Below, piece after piece: positions 1 through 9,135 of a stretch of DNA of 64,000 nucleotides. Every line of letters starts with the position of its first letter. Position 1 is the first letter of the stretch. The notes beneath the pieces are model-generated. The model was not told the origin of the DNA, did no database searches, and saw only the letters and a list, made by a program, of their open reading frames with translations. The position numbers and the translations under genes were made by a program. The DNA comes from Streptomyces spinosus (GTDB taxonomy: Bacteria; Actinomycetota; Actinomycetes; Streptomycetales; Streptomycetaceae): positions 62,001-126,000 of the forward strand of contig NZ_JAINRC010000016.1 of assembly GCF_020400655.1 (NCBI RefSeq). The letters run 5' to 3'.

Positions 1-935
1 CCATCTCCGCGGCCACCCGGCAGCGGGTCGAGCGGAGCATCCGGGAGCTGGGCTACCACCCGAACGCGGGTGCCCGCGCCCTGGCCGGCAAACGGTCCAA
101 CATCGTCGCGCTGATGGTCCCCCTGCGCACCGACATGTACGTGCCGGTGATGATGGAGATCGCCATCGCGGTGGCCACCACGGCCCGGGCACACGGCTAC
201 GACGTCCTGCTGCTCACCGGTGAGGAGGGACCCGACGCGGTGCGCCGGGTCACCGGCAGCGGTCTCGCCGACGCGATGATCCTGATGGACGTCCAGCTGG
301 AGGACGAGCGGCTGCCGCTGCTGCGGGGAACCGGCCAGCCCTCGGTCCTCATCGGCCTGCCCGCCGACACCGCCGGGCTGACCTGCGTGGACCTGGACTG
401 GAGCGCGACCGGCGCGCTGTGCGTGGAGCATCTGGCGGGGCTCGGGCACCGCGACATCGCCGTCATAGGCGAGGCCCCGGCGGTCTACGAGCGGCACACC
501 GGCTTCGCCGAGCGCACCCTGGACGGTGTGCGCTCCCGCGCCCGGGAGACGGGCGTACGGGTGCTGCACCGGCCGTGCGAGGGCGGCTACGACGCCCTGG
601 CGCTGACCCTGGCCCGGATCTTCGACGAGCGGCCGGGGACGACCGGGTTCGTGGTGCAGAACGAGTCGGCGGTCGAACCCCTGCTCGCGCTGCTGCGCCA
701 GCAGGGCCGGGCCGTGCCGGAGGACGTGTCCGTGGTGGCGATCTGCCCGGACCAGGTCGCCGTCCAGGCCTCGGTACGGCTGACCTCGGTCGCCATCCCC
801 GCCCCGGAGATGGGCCGGCAGGCGGTGGAGCGCCTGGTGGCCAAGCTGGACGGGCGGGGCGGCGACGAGGTCGTCCTGCTCACGCCCGAGCTGACCGTAC
901 GGGCGAGTTCGGGACCGGCGCCGGCCGCGCCCTGA
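1..935 (+). CDS. LacI-family transcriptional regulator (5' truncated by window edge)
   Basis: The reading frame is open from base 3 and lacks its start and most of the helix-turn-helix. What remains begins in the last DNA-binding helix and hinge (RSIRELGYHPNAGARALAG), the typical LacI hinge-helix signature, then continues as a periplasmic-binding-protein-like effector domain. LacI proteins usually repress sugar-utilisation genes and release DNA on binding a sugar. No target operon is visible: the neighbour downstream is convergent and the left side is outside the window. The ligand cannot be judged. Confidence 0.9.
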   Translation, partial: ISAATRQRVERSIRELGYHPNAGARALAGKRSNIVALMVPLRTDMYVPVMMEIAIAVATTARAHGYDVLLLTGEEGPDAVRRVTGSGLADAMILMDVQLEDERLPLLRGTGQPSVLIGLPADTAGLTCVDLDWSATGALCVEHLAGLGHRDIAVIGEAPAVYERHTGFAERTLDGVRSRARETGVRVLHRPCEGGYDALALTLARIFDERPGTTGFVVQNESAVEPLLALLRQQGRAVPEDVSVVAICPDQVAVQASVRLTSVAIPAPEMGRQAVERLVAKLDGRGGDEVVLLTPELTVRASSGPAPAAP

Positions 936-1152
936 CACCCGCCGGGCCCGGCCCGTACGGGGCACACCTGCGCCCGTCCTCCCGTCCGCACGCCCTGCCC
1001 CCGGCCAAGGCCGGCCGCGGCCGGTGGCTGCACGCCCGGCGCGGCGGCCCGGCCCTGGCGGGGCGTCCAGGACGTCCGCCTCGCACCGCGCGGCCCGCCG
1101 TGGCTCGCGCACGTCGGCTTCCGCGGTCGAGGGGCCCGCGGAAGCCCGGCAC

Positions 1153-1200
1153 CCGGAAGGGGCCCGGCACCGGAAGGCAGCGGCGCCGGGCCCCTTCGGG
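1153..1200. terminator. Bidirectional hairpin terminator between convergent genes
   Basis: A long GC-rich inverted repeat has arms at 1153-1171 and 1182-1200 with an 11-base loop and only a couple of mismatches. It lies downstream of both the LacI gene (stop at 935) and the minus-strand small secreted protein (stop at 1234). There is no T tract, which is usual for Streptomyces hairpin terminators. The rest of 936-1233 holds nothing else I recognise. Confidence 0.65.
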
Positions 1201-1233
1201 ACGGCGGGGTGCGGCGGACGTGCCCTGTCACCG

Positions 1234-1524
1234 CTAGCGGACCACGATGATCACGTTGCCTTCGTCGTGATCGAAGCGGTGGTCGAAGCGATGATCGAAG
1301 CCGTAGCCGAAGCGATGACCGAAGCCGTGGTCGAAGCGGTGGTCGAAGCCCTGGTCGAAGCAGCTCCGGCCGTAGTGGCCCCAGCACCAGTCGTCGGTGA
1401 CCCGGGTGGGCACGGCAGGGGCTGCCGCCGAAGCCGTGCCCGCTGCACCGATCGCGGCGCCGCCGGCCATGACCAGGCCGGCCGCGGACGCCGCGAAGAG
1501 GCGCCTCGCGCGTGATGCTCGCAT
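1234..1524 (-). CDS. Small secreted Phe-Asp-His repeat protein
   Basis: This 96-residue protein has a clear Sec signal peptide: basic RASRARR, a hydrophobic Ala/Gly stretch and a likely AxA cleavage site near residue 33. The mature part has two cysteines (DWCWGHYGRSC), then a low-complexity tract built from FDHRFDH / FGHRFGYGF units and a short DEGNVIIVV end. A strong GGAAGGAGGG ribosome site precedes the ATG, which supports real expression. The His/Asp-rich repeats could bind metal or be structural, but I do not recognise a family. Function unknown. Confidence 0.7.
   Translation of the reverse strand: MRASRARRLFAASAAGLVMAGGAAIGAAGTASAAAPAVPTRVTDDWCWGHYGRSCFDQGFDHRFDHGFGHRFGYGFDHRFDHRFDHDEGNVIIVVR
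1267..1361. repeat. Imperfect 12-bp tandem repeats inside the small secreted gene
   Basis: Degenerate 12-bp units of the type gcggtggtcgaa occur about eight times and encode the Phe-Asp-His-Arg/Gly tract of the secreted protein. The unit is a multiple of three, so copy number can change without a frameshift. Confidence 0.7.
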
Positions 1525-1614
1525 GATGGCCCTCCTTCCTCCCTCAGGGGTGCGGCCCTGATAGGTGTACGTCCGCGGAGCCCTTCCGGATTGCCTCGGC
1601 GAGGCGGAACGGCG

Positions 1615-1651
1615 AACGGCCGCAGCCCCCGCACAGTGGGCTGCGGCCGTT
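1615..1651 (-). terminator. Terminator hairpin after the aldehyde dehydrogenase gene
   Basis: A perfect 14-bp inverted repeat (aacggccgcagccc, 9-base loop, complement) starts about 25 bases beyond the minus-strand stop at 1677. It separates that transcript from the small secreted gene downstream. Confidence 0.75.
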
Positions 1652-1676
1652 CCGTTCCCGACCTGTCCGTGGCAGG

Positions 1677-3122
1677 TCAGAGCGCGAGACCGGTGAGGAC
1701 CAGCACGCGCTCGTAGGTGTAGTCCTCCATCGCGAACCGCACACCCTCGCGGCCCACACCGGACTGCTTGACGCCGCCGTACGGCATCTGGTCGGCGCGG
1801 TAGGACGGGACGTCGCCGATCACCACACCGCCGACCTCCAGGGCGCGGTGGGCCCGGAAGGCGGCCTGGAGGTCGTGGGTGAACACGCCCGCCTGGAGGC
1901 CGTACTTGGAGTCGTTGACCGCGGCGAACGCCTCGGCCTCGCCGTTCACCTTCTGCACCGTGAGGACGGGCCCGAAGACCTCCTCGCAGGAGAGGGTCGC
2001 ACCGGCCGGCACGTCGGTGAGCACGGTCGGCGCGTAGGAGGCGCCGTCACGGTCACCGCCGGTGAGCAGGGAGGCGCCGGCCCCGACCGCCTCCTTGACC
2101 CAGGACTCGACGCGCTTGGCCGCGTCCTCGCTGACCAGCGGGCCGACGTCGGTCTTCGGGTCGGACGGGTCGCCGGTGACCTGGGCCTCGACGGCGGCGA
2201 CGATCCGCGGCACCAGCCGGTCGTACACGGAGGCGTCGGCGATCACCCGCTGCACCGAGATGCAGGACTGGCCGCCCTGGTAGTTGGAGAAGGTCGCGAT
2301 GCGGGTGGCGGCCCAGTCCAGGTCGGCGTCGGAGGCGTAGTCGCCGAGGACGACCGCGGCCCCGTTGCCGCCCAGCTCCAGCGTGCAGTGCTTGCGCGGC
2401 ACCGAGTCCATGATCGCGTAACCGACCTTCTCGGAACCGGTGAAGGAGATGACCGGCAGGCGCTCGTCCTGGACCAGGGCGGGCATCTTCTCGTTCGGCA
2501 CCGGCAGGATGCTCCACGACCCGGCCGGCAGGTCGGTCTCGGCGAGCAGGTCGCCGATGATCAGGCCGGACAGCGGGGTGGCCGGGGCCGGCTTGAGGAT
2601 GATCGGGGCGCCGGCGGCGATCGCCGGGGCGACCTTGTGGGCGCACAGGTTCAGCGGGAAGTTGAACGGCGCGATGCCGAGCACGACACCCTTCGGGAAG
2701 CGGCGGGTGAGCGCGAGCCGGCCCTGGCCGCCGGCGTCGGTGTCGAGCCGCTGGGCCTCGCCGCCGTTGAACCGGCGGGCCTCCTCGGCCGCGAACCGGA
2801 ACACGGACACGGCACGGCCGACCTCGCCCCGGGCCCACTTGACCGGCTTGCCGTTCTCGGCGGAGATCAGCTGGGCGATCTCCTCGGTGCGCTCGGCCAG
2901 CCGCTTGCTGACGTGGTCCAGAGCGGCGGCGCGGACGTGCGCCGGGGTGGCGGCGAAGTCATCGCGGACGGCGTACGCGGCGGCCACGGCCTCCTCGACC
3001 TGGGCGTCGGTGGGCACGCTGACCTTGCCGACGAGCCGGCCGTCCCACGGGGAGGTGACGTCGAAGGTGTCCTCGCCGGTGGCCTGGCGGCCGGCGAGCC
3101 AGAAGGCATGGGTGGAAGTCAT
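1677..3122 (-). CDS. NAD(P)-dependent aldehyde dehydrogenase, probably semialdehyde-oxidising
   Basis: This 481-residue protein has full aldehyde dehydrogenase architecture: the substrate and cofactor region GIAPFNFPLN, the catalytic glutamate motif LELGGN, and the catalytic cysteine in GGQSCISVQ. I chose the ATG at 3122 because upstream codons encode a Pro/Arg-rich stretch unlike the family, and a GGAAGG lies upstream. It lies downstream of a PucR regulator on the same strand, near gabT, which makes succinic or glutarate semialdehyde a reasonable substrate (inference). Other small aldehydes are possible. Confidence 0.88.
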   Translation of the reverse strand: MTSTHAFWLAGRQATGEDTFDVTSPWDGRLVGKVSVPTDAQVEEAVAAAYAVRDDFAATPAHVRAAALDHVSKRLAERTEEIAQLISAENGKPVKWARGEVGRAVSVFRFAAEEARRFNGGEAQRLDTDAGGQGRLALTRRFPKGVVLGIAPFNFPLNLCAHKVAPAIAAGAPIILKPAPATPLSGLIIGDLLAETDLPAGSWSILPVPNEKMPALVQDERLPVISFTGSEKVGYAIMDSVPRKHCTLELGGNGAAVVLGDYASDADLDWAATRIATFSNYQGGQSCISVQRVIADASVYDRLVPRIVAAVEAQVTGDPSDPKTDVGPLVSEDAAKRVESWVKEAVGAGASLLTGGDRDGASYAPTVLTDVPAGATLSCEEVFGPVLTVQKVNGEAEAFAAVNDSKYGLQAGVFTHDLQAAFRAHRALEVGGVVIGDVPSYRADQMPYGGVKQSGVGREGVRFAMEDYTYERVLVLTGLAL

Positions 3123-3288
3123 GTACGAGTCCCGGCCCTTCCGCGTTGGAGGTGTGTCGCTTGGCTTGCGTGGTCCACGGTAGGGCGGGGGCGGCCGGGG
3201 GGCGTTTGTCCGAGTCGTAGCAGTGGGCGGACCGGGCACTACTGATTGGACTACTCGGCGCTCCGCACCACCGCGGGCCGCTTCCGCG

Positions 3289-4866
3289 CTACTCCGTGGA
3301 CGTCGCTTTCAGGGCGAGCCACAGCTCCATCCGCACGTCGGGATCGTCCAGGCTGCGCCCCAGGATCTCCTCGACCCTGCGCATCCGGTACCGCAGGGTG
3401 TGCCGGTGCACCCCCAGGTCGGCCGCCGCCGCGTCCCACTGCCCGTGCCGCGACAACCAGGCCCGCAGCGAGGCGACCAGGTCGCCCCGGCCGGTGGCGT
3501 CGTGCTCGTGCAGCGCCCGCAGCAACCCGTCGGCGAACGCCTTCACCGCGTCGTCGGCCAGCAGCGGGAGGACCGACCCGGCGGCCAGCTGCTCGTGCTC
3601 CACGAACACCCGCCCCCGCCGCCGCGCCACCGACAGCGCCTGCTCGGCCTGCTTGTACGCTGCCGCCGCCGCGATCGGCCCGGCGGGCGCGGACAGGCCG
3701 ACGACCAGCGTGTCCTCCTCCGCCCGCCCCTGCTCGGCCGCCGCCCGGTCGGCCTCCCGCGCCGCCGCGTGATCGACGCACGCGGCCACCGCCGCGCCCC
3801 GGTCGGCGGCCAGCACCACCAGCCGCTCCCCCTCCGGGACGACCAGCACGGCCTCCCCCGCCCGCGCCGCCGCGCTCTCCACGGTCTCCGCGAGCTCGCC
3901 CAGCGCCTCGCCGGCCGGGCCGGAGCCGGACTCGGCGACGATCATCCGGAACGGGGCGTCCAGCAGCTCGCCGTACAGGTCCCCGGCGACCGCCCGGGCG
4001 TGGTCGGGCTCGCCCGCGAGGAGCATGCGCAGCACCGCCGCACCGACGCGCTGCTCGGCCGCGTGCAGCGAGCGGGAGCGTTCGGTGGTGAGGGTGAGCA
4101 GGGCGATGGCGGAGTGGACGGCGTACCGCTCGGCGGTACCGAGCGCGGCGGCCGTCCCCACGGCGAGCGCGGCGCGCGGGCGGCGGCCGGTGCCGAGGCT
4201 GTGCAGCTCCACCCGGTCCTCGTGTTCCGGGCCGCCGACGACGGAGGAGGCGGGGGCGGGCCGCTCCCGCAGCCGTTCCACCTCGGTGGTGAGCCGGGCG
4301 GCGCGGCGGCCGGCCCACTCCGGCGCGGCGGCGACGACGGCGCCCGAGGCGTCGTACAGCGCGGCCCAGCCGTCGACCTGGGCGGACAGCGCGGTGAGCA
4401 CCCCTTCCGGGCCGGCGTTCAGCGCCTGTCTGGTCAGCTCGCGCTGGGCGGCGAAGCCCGCGGTGACGGCCCGGTACTGGTCGGCGGCTATCGCCGCGGA
4501 GACGGCCTTGCTGATGGCGAGGAAGGGGGTGCGGCGGGGCACCTCCAGCAGCGGCAGCCCCTCCTGCGCGCAGGCGTCGACGAGGGCGTCGGGGATCTGC
4601 TCGTAGTTGACCCCGACGGCGAACCCGAGTCCGACCACGCCCGCGCCGACGAGCCGCCGCACGTACCGCCGCATGGCCTCGGGGTCCTCCGCGTCCAGCT
4701 TGAGCGCGGTGATCAGCAGCAGCTCGCCGCCCTCCATGTAGGGGACGGGGTCGGCCAGCTCGCTGACGTGCGCCCATCGGACGGGCACGTCCAGACGGTC
4801 CTCGCCCGCGCGCACGGTCAGCTTGAGCGCGGAGTGGTGGACGAGCGAGGCGAGAGTCGGGGGCAT
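3289..4866 (-). CDS. PucR-family transcriptional regulator
   Basis: The 525-residue protein has an N-terminal PucR-type sensory domain (MPPTLASLV to about residue 120), a GGDEF-like central part typical of the family, and a C-terminal HTH_30 DNA-binding domain around GVHRHTLRYRMRRVEEILG. PucR/CdaR regulators generally activate purine, sugar-acid or amino-acid catabolism genes. It is transcribed towards the aldehyde dehydrogenase 166 bases downstream, and gabT lies divergent beyond one gene, so control of GABA or polyamine catabolism is the likely role. The ATG at 4866 is preceded by GAAGG at good spacing. Confidence 0.88.
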   Translation of the reverse strand: MPPTLASLVHHSALKLTVRAGEDRLDVPVRWAHVSELADPVPYMEGGELLLITALKLDAEDPEAMRRYVRRLVGAGVVGLGFAVGVNYEQIPDALVDACAQEGLPLLEVPRRTPFLAISKAVSAAIAADQYRAVTAGFAAQRELTRQALNAGPEGVLTALSAQVDGWAALYDASGAVVAAAPEWAGRRAARLTTEVERLRERPAPASSVVGGPEHEDRVELHSLGTGRRPRAALAVGTAAALGTAERYAVHSAIALLTLTTERSRSLHAAEQRVGAAVLRMLLAGEPDHARAVAGDLYGELLDAPFRMIVAESGSGPAGEALGELAETVESAAARAGEAVLVVPEGERLVVLAADRGAAVAACVDHAAAREADRAAAEQGRAEEDTLVVGLSAPAGPIAAAAAYKQAEQALSVARRRGRVFVEHEQLAAGSVLPLLADDAVKAFADGLLRALHEHDATGRGDLVASLRAWLSRHGQWDAAAADLGVHRHTLRYRMRRVEEILGRSLDDPDVRMELWLALKATSTE

Positions 4867-4973
4867 GGGGCCTTCACGGTGAGGGAGATCCGTCGATCCC
4901 GGTGATCTTTTGGCCGCCGTGTATGAACGGCCCACGCCGATTCTGCCTCACCGTACGAGCCGGCGCTGGCCGC

Positions 4974-7121
4974 TCACCCCCGCAGATCCACCAGCAACGG
5001 CGGCGCGTGCTCGCCCTCCACGGTGGTCAGCGACAACACGGCGTGCCCCGGCGGCACCCCGTGAGCCAACTCGGAAGCCGACCACCGCTCCCGCTCGACC
5101 TGCCGCACGGTGACGGCACGGGCGGTGGGCGCCTGGCCGGTGATGACCCGGCGCAGCATGTGCACGGCCTTGCCGGCCGGGGTCTCGGCGATGATCTGCC
5201 GGTCGGTGACGTCCCGGGTCTCGGTCCACTCCTTGCCCCACACCTCGGCGAAGTCCTGCCCGTCCCAGGGGGTGAGCCCGGACAGCGCCATCCGGCAGCC
5301 CGTTGCGCCCAGCAGCGGACCGCGCAGCGGCCGGGGTACGTCGTCCAGGGTGCGCAGCGTGAGCACCGCGCCGGCGTTGGCGCTGCGCAGCCGCTGGATG
5401 CCGCGTACGGCCTCCGGCGTGACGACCCCGGAGGCGTCGTCGAGCAGCAGGCAGGCGAAGAGCGACCGGTCCTCCCGTACCGTCACGGAGGCCGTGAACT
5501 GGGCGAGCACCAGCCGGGCCAGGATCCGGGAGGCGTCGGCGTGACCACGCTGGGGCAGGTCGATCCGCACCCGGACCGGGTGGTCGAGGGCCTTCAGGGA
5601 GAACGGCCGGCTCTGTCCGGAGGTGTCGAAGAAGGCGGCGAAGGCGGGCCGGTCGAGCAGGGCGATCCGGTCGGCGAGGACCGTTCCGACGTCACCCGGG
5701 TGGGCCATCTGCCGCTCCCGGGCGTCCAGTTCCCTGAGCAGGGACGCGTGTCCGGTGTCGGTGAGGCCCTTGCGCAGCGCGGCCAGCGGGCCGGGGGCGC
5801 CGTCGAGCAGTTGCCGCAGCTCCGGTACGGAGGGGAAGCGGTCGTGGACGGCGCGGAACGGGCCGAGCAGCTGGGCGAGGACGGTGGTGGACCGGCGGCC
5901 GTCGCTGCCGGGGTGCGGGTCCGCGAGGTCGCCGACGAGGGCCTCGGCGAGTATGGCGGCGGCCTCGTCGGGGTCGGTGGTACCGCCGTAGAGGTCGAGG
6001 TCGTACACGGAGTCGGGGTGGCCGACGCGGACGACGACGTCGTAGGCCTCGGCCGGGCCGAGCCCGGCGCCGGCCGCGCCGACCACCACGACCGACGCCC
6101 GGCCGGCCAGGGCGTGCAGGCACAGGGACTCGGCGAGCGGGCGCACCACCGCGCCGGTCTTCCCTGAGCCCGCCGGGCCGACGGCGAGCAGGGAGGTGCC
6201 GAGCAGGTCGGGGCCCAGGGCGAGGCCGGCCCCGCGGTAGTGGTAGGGGTTGCGGGGGTCGTCGGCGGTGGTGCCGAGCCGGACCTGGCCGGTGAGCAGG
6301 TCGTGGCGGGCGTGCCGGGCGGGCAGGTCGCGTTCGCCGGAGGGGTGCGGGCAGGCGGCGGCGCCGTCCTTCAGTACGGCGCCGGTGAAGCCGGCCAGGC
6401 TGTGCCGGCCGGACCGCACGCCCTGCCAGGCCCTGCTGATCCGCGCGTGATCCACGTCCCGCATGAGCCCGGCCCTCGCCTCGCCGGCCAGCCGCTCGGC
6501 AGCCTCGTGAGCCCCCGCCTGCCGTAGCCGCGGCCATTCGGCGGGGTCTTGCTCGGGGGCGGGCGGGGGCGCGGCCGCGGGCGTGGCGGGACGCCAGGCG
6601 CGCGGCCCGTAGCGGAGCCAGACCTCGCCCCAGCGGCCCAGACGGCCGACGACGAACAGGATGGCGAGGGCGATGACGGTGTAGTACGAGTACCAGAGGA
6701 TCGCGTTGCCCACGGCGTCGTTGCCCTGGCGCCAGGAGTCGGGTGTGAACAGCTCCAGCGGCAGCACCCACCAGGCGCCGAGGTAGCCGTTCCACAGCAG
6801 GGACCACACCAGCCAGCCCACGAGGAAGGCGATCAGCGCGCCGCTGAGCAGTTGCCGGGAGGGAATCTGCTCGGGCTCCTGCTCGGGGCGGGGGCGGTGT
6901 CCGAAGCGCCACACCCCCGGCGGTGCCTCCGGACGGGGGGTCCGCAGCCAGGCGAGGAAGACGGAGCCGTCCGGTTTCGGCGGTGCGCCGGGCGGCATCG
7001 GGGGCGCCGGCGGCACTCCGGGAGGCATCGGTGGCACCGCGGCCCCCTCCGGCGCCGCCATAGGCCGCGGTAGCGGGTTCGCGTGGGTGCCGCGGGTGTC
7101 GCGCGTCGCGTCGCTGTCCAT
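4974..7121 (-). CDS. VirD4/TraG-like membrane ATPase
   Basis: This 715-residue protein has a Pro-rich N-terminus (about residues 15-50), two transmembrane segments (about 92-118 and 148-168), and a large cytoplasmic ATPase domain with Walker A VGPAGSGKTG and Walker B LLLDDA. The C-terminal region resembles type IV secretion coupling proteins. No relaxase, other conjugation gene or integrase lies nearby, so it appears to be a chromosomal stand-alone member. It is divergent from gabT across 278 bases. Its substrate is unknown, and an FtsK/HerA-type role is the main alternative. Confidence 0.65.
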   Translation of the reverse strand: MDSDATRDTRGTHANPLPRPMAAPEGAAVPPMPPGVPPAPPMPPGAPPKPDGSVFLAWLRTPRPEAPPGVWRFGHRPRPEQEPEQIPSRQLLSGALIAFLVGWLVWSLLWNGYLGAWWVLPLELFTPDSWRQGNDAVGNAILWYSYYTVIALAILFVVGRLGRWGEVWLRYGPRAWRPATPAAAPPPAPEQDPAEWPRLRQAGAHEAAERLAGEARAGLMRDVDHARISRAWQGVRSGRHSLAGFTGAVLKDGAAACPHPSGERDLPARHARHDLLTGQVRLGTTADDPRNPYHYRGAGLALGPDLLGTSLLAVGPAGSGKTGAVVRPLAESLCLHALAGRASVVVVGAAGAGLGPAEAYDVVVRVGHPDSVYDLDLYGGTTDPDEAAAILAEALVGDLADPHPGSDGRRSTTVLAQLLGPFRAVHDRFPSVPELRQLLDGAPGPLAALRKGLTDTGHASLLRELDARERQMAHPGDVGTVLADRIALLDRPAFAAFFDTSGQSRPFSLKALDHPVRVRIDLPQRGHADASRILARLVLAQFTASVTVREDRSLFACLLLDDASGVVTPEAVRGIQRLRSANAGAVLTLRTLDDVPRPLRGPLLGATGCRMALSGLTPWDGQDFAEVWGKEWTETRDVTDRQIIAETPAGKAVHMLRRVITGQAPTARAVTVRQVERERWSASELAHGVPPGHAVLSLTTVEGEHAPPLLVDLRG

Positions 7122-7399
7122 CGACCTTGCCCCCTGACCAGCCGTTCCGTCCGTCGTCAGCGAGTCAATCTAACGCCCCGGCAGGGGGAGTTCACCGCTT
7201 ACGCGGCCGGAAGGAGCCGTACCCGCCCCGCCGGGCTATGTCCACGGCGGACAAGGGGGGTCGCCGACAACGCCCACATGGAGCATGCCCACCCCCAGGA
7301 ACCGGTCTTAGCCTGCGAGAAAAGAAGGTATGCGTCCGAAAACGCACCGCCCGGAACCGCCCGGGACCGCCCGGTACGCAAGATCATCAGGGAGCCCCC

Positions 7400-8734
7400 A
7401 TGACCGCACTTCCGCAGGAGCGCCGCGTCGTCACCGCCATCCCCGGCCCGAAGTCGCAGGAGCTGCAGGCCCGTCGTACCGCCGCGGTCGCCCAGGGCGT
7501 GGGCTCCGTGCTGCCCGTGTTCACCGCGCGCGCGGGCGGCGGCATCATCGAGGACGTCGACGGCAACCGGCTGATCGACTTCGGGTCCGGCATCGCCGTG
7601 ACGAGCGTCGGCGCCTCCGCCGAGGCCGTGGTGCGCCGCGCGAGCGCCCAGCTCGCCGACTTCACCCACACCTGTTTCATGGTCACCCCGTACGAGGGCT
7701 ACGTGGAGGTCGCCGAGGCGCTCGCCGAGCTGACCCCGGGCGACCACGCCAAGAAGTCCGCCCTGTTCAACTCGGGCGCCGAGGCCGTCGAGAACGCCGT
7801 CAAGATCGCGCGTGCCTACACCAAGCGGCAGGCCGTGGTCGTGTTCGACCACGGCTACCACGGGCGGACCAACCTCACGATGGCGCTGACGGCGAAGAAC
7901 ATGCCGTACAAGCACGGCTTCGGCCCGTTCGCGCCCGAGGTGTACCGCGTGCCCGTCGCGTACGCGTACCGCTGGCCGACCGGCCCGCAGAACGCCGGCC
8001 CGGAGGCCGCCGCGCAGGCCATCGACCAGATCACCAAGCAGGTCGGCCCGGACAACGTGGCCGCGATCATCATCGAGCCGGTGCTCGGCGAGGGCGGCTT
8101 CATCGAGCCGGCCAAGGGCTTCCTGCCCGCCATCCGGCAGTTCGCCGCCGACAACGGGATCGTCTTCGTCGCCGACGAGATCCAGTCCGGCTTCTGCCGG
8201 ACCGGGCAGTGGTTCGCGTGCGAGGACGAGGGGATCGTGCCCGACCTGATCACGACCGCCAAGGGCATCGCCGGTGGTCTGCCGCTCGCCGCCGTCACCG
8301 GCCGCGCGGAGATCATGGACGCCGCGCACGCCGGCGGCCTCGGTGGTACCTACGGCGGCAACCCGGTGGCGTGCGCCGGTGCGCTCGGTGCCATCGAGAC
8401 GATGAAGGAGCTGGACCTCAACGGCAAGGCCAAGCGCATCGAGGAGGTCATGAAGGGTCGCCTCACCGCCATGGCCGAGAAGTTCGACGTCATCGGCGAC
8501 GTGCGCGGACGCGGTGCCATGATCGCGATCGAGCTGGTCAAGGACCGCGCCACCAAGGAGCCGAACCCGGAGGCCACCGCCGCGCTCGCCAAGGCGTGCC
8601 ACGCCGAGGGCCTGCTGGTCCTGACCTGCGGCACCTACGGCAACGTGCTGCGCTTCCTGCCGCCGCTGGTCATCGGCGAGGACCTGCTGAACGAGGGCCT
8701 CGACATCATCGAGCAGGCGTTCGCCCGCATCTGA
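7400..8734 (+). CDS. gabT: 4-aminobutyrate aminotransferase
   Basis: The 444-residue class III PLP aminotransferase transfers the amino group of GABA to 2-oxoglutarate, giving succinic semialdehyde. Visible motifs are the phosphate-binding NSGAEAVENAVK (about 124-135), HGYHGRT, the aspartate in VADEIQSGFCRTG, and the PLP lysine at 288 in DLITTAKGIAGG. The ATG at 7400 follows a GGGAGCC ribosome site, and upstream codons do not fit the family. The semialdehyde dehydrogenase candidate at 1677 and the polyamine genes at 12-19 kb and 32-36 kb give a coherent GABA pathway. Confidence 0.93.
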   Translation: MTALPQERRVVTAIPGPKSQELQARRTAAVAQGVGSVLPVFTARAGGGIIEDVDGNRLIDFGSGIAVTSVGASAEAVVRRASAQLADFTHTCFMVTPYEGYVEVAEALAELTPGDHAKKSALFNSGAEAVENAVKIARAYTKRQAVVVFDHGYHGRTNLTMALTAKNMPYKHGFGPFAPEVYRVPVAYAYRWPTGPQNAGPEAAAQAIDQITKQVGPDNVAAIIIEPVLGEGGFIEPAKGFLPAIRQFAADNGIVFVADEIQSGFCRTGQWFACEDEGIVPDLITTAKGIAGGLPLAAVTGRAEIMDAAHAGGLGGTYGGNPVACAGALGAIETMKELDLNGKAKRIEEVMKGRLTAMAEKFDVIGDVRGRGAMIAIELVKDRATKEPNPEATAALAKACHAEGLLVLTCGTYGNVLRFLPPLVIGEDLLNEGLDIIEQAFARI

Positions 8735-9135
8735 GCGGCACCCGCGGACCCGCGCATCCGAGCGGGAGGTCCGCACGTCTGACGGCGCCTGCGGCAGGCC
8801 GTGTGAAGAAGGTGTGCGGGGTGGATGACGGGTGCGGGTTGCGTCTGCCCAAGCGCCGCAGCCTGCCGTAGGTTCTCCTCAGATGAGAGATACACCCGCC
8901 CACAGGGGACTGCGGGCGGACACCGGGCCGGGGCCTCCCCAGCTTCGACCTGGTCGTGCCCTCGCGCACACAACCGGCGCCTGACGGCTCCGGGATCTCC
9001 TCACCGATCGGACGGTCGCCGCCCCAAACCCCCCGGGGCGCGCGACGTTCCGGTCCGGACGGCCGCCTCGGAACCACCCCCCCTGTTCCGGGGCGGCCGA
9101 CCTCCTTCTCCGCGCTCGTCTGCCAAGCTGGGGCC
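8735..9135. other. 401-bp gene-free stretch between gabT and the PAP2 gene
   Basis: No convincing coding frame is visible. The first part has a short inverted repeat (gcggacc / ggtccgc, 8744-8750 and 8768-8774) that could help end the gabT transcript. The last 20 bases before 9136 lack a ribosome site, so the next gene may be leaderless. Confidence 0.5.

Noticed and set aside
1267..1361. Possible CRISPR array
   Set aside because: The 12-bp units are contiguous and coding; there are no spacers of constant length.
1848..3245. Long open frame on the plus strand opposite the aldehyde dehydrogenase
   Set aside because: It is the antisense of a conserved enzyme, rich in Gly, Val and Asp as expected for a GC-rich shadow frame, with no recognisable domain.
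4974..7121. Integrated conjugative element signalled by the VirD4-like ATPase
   Set aside because: No integrase, relaxase, replication gene, tRNA or attachment repeats nearby; base composition matches the surroundings.
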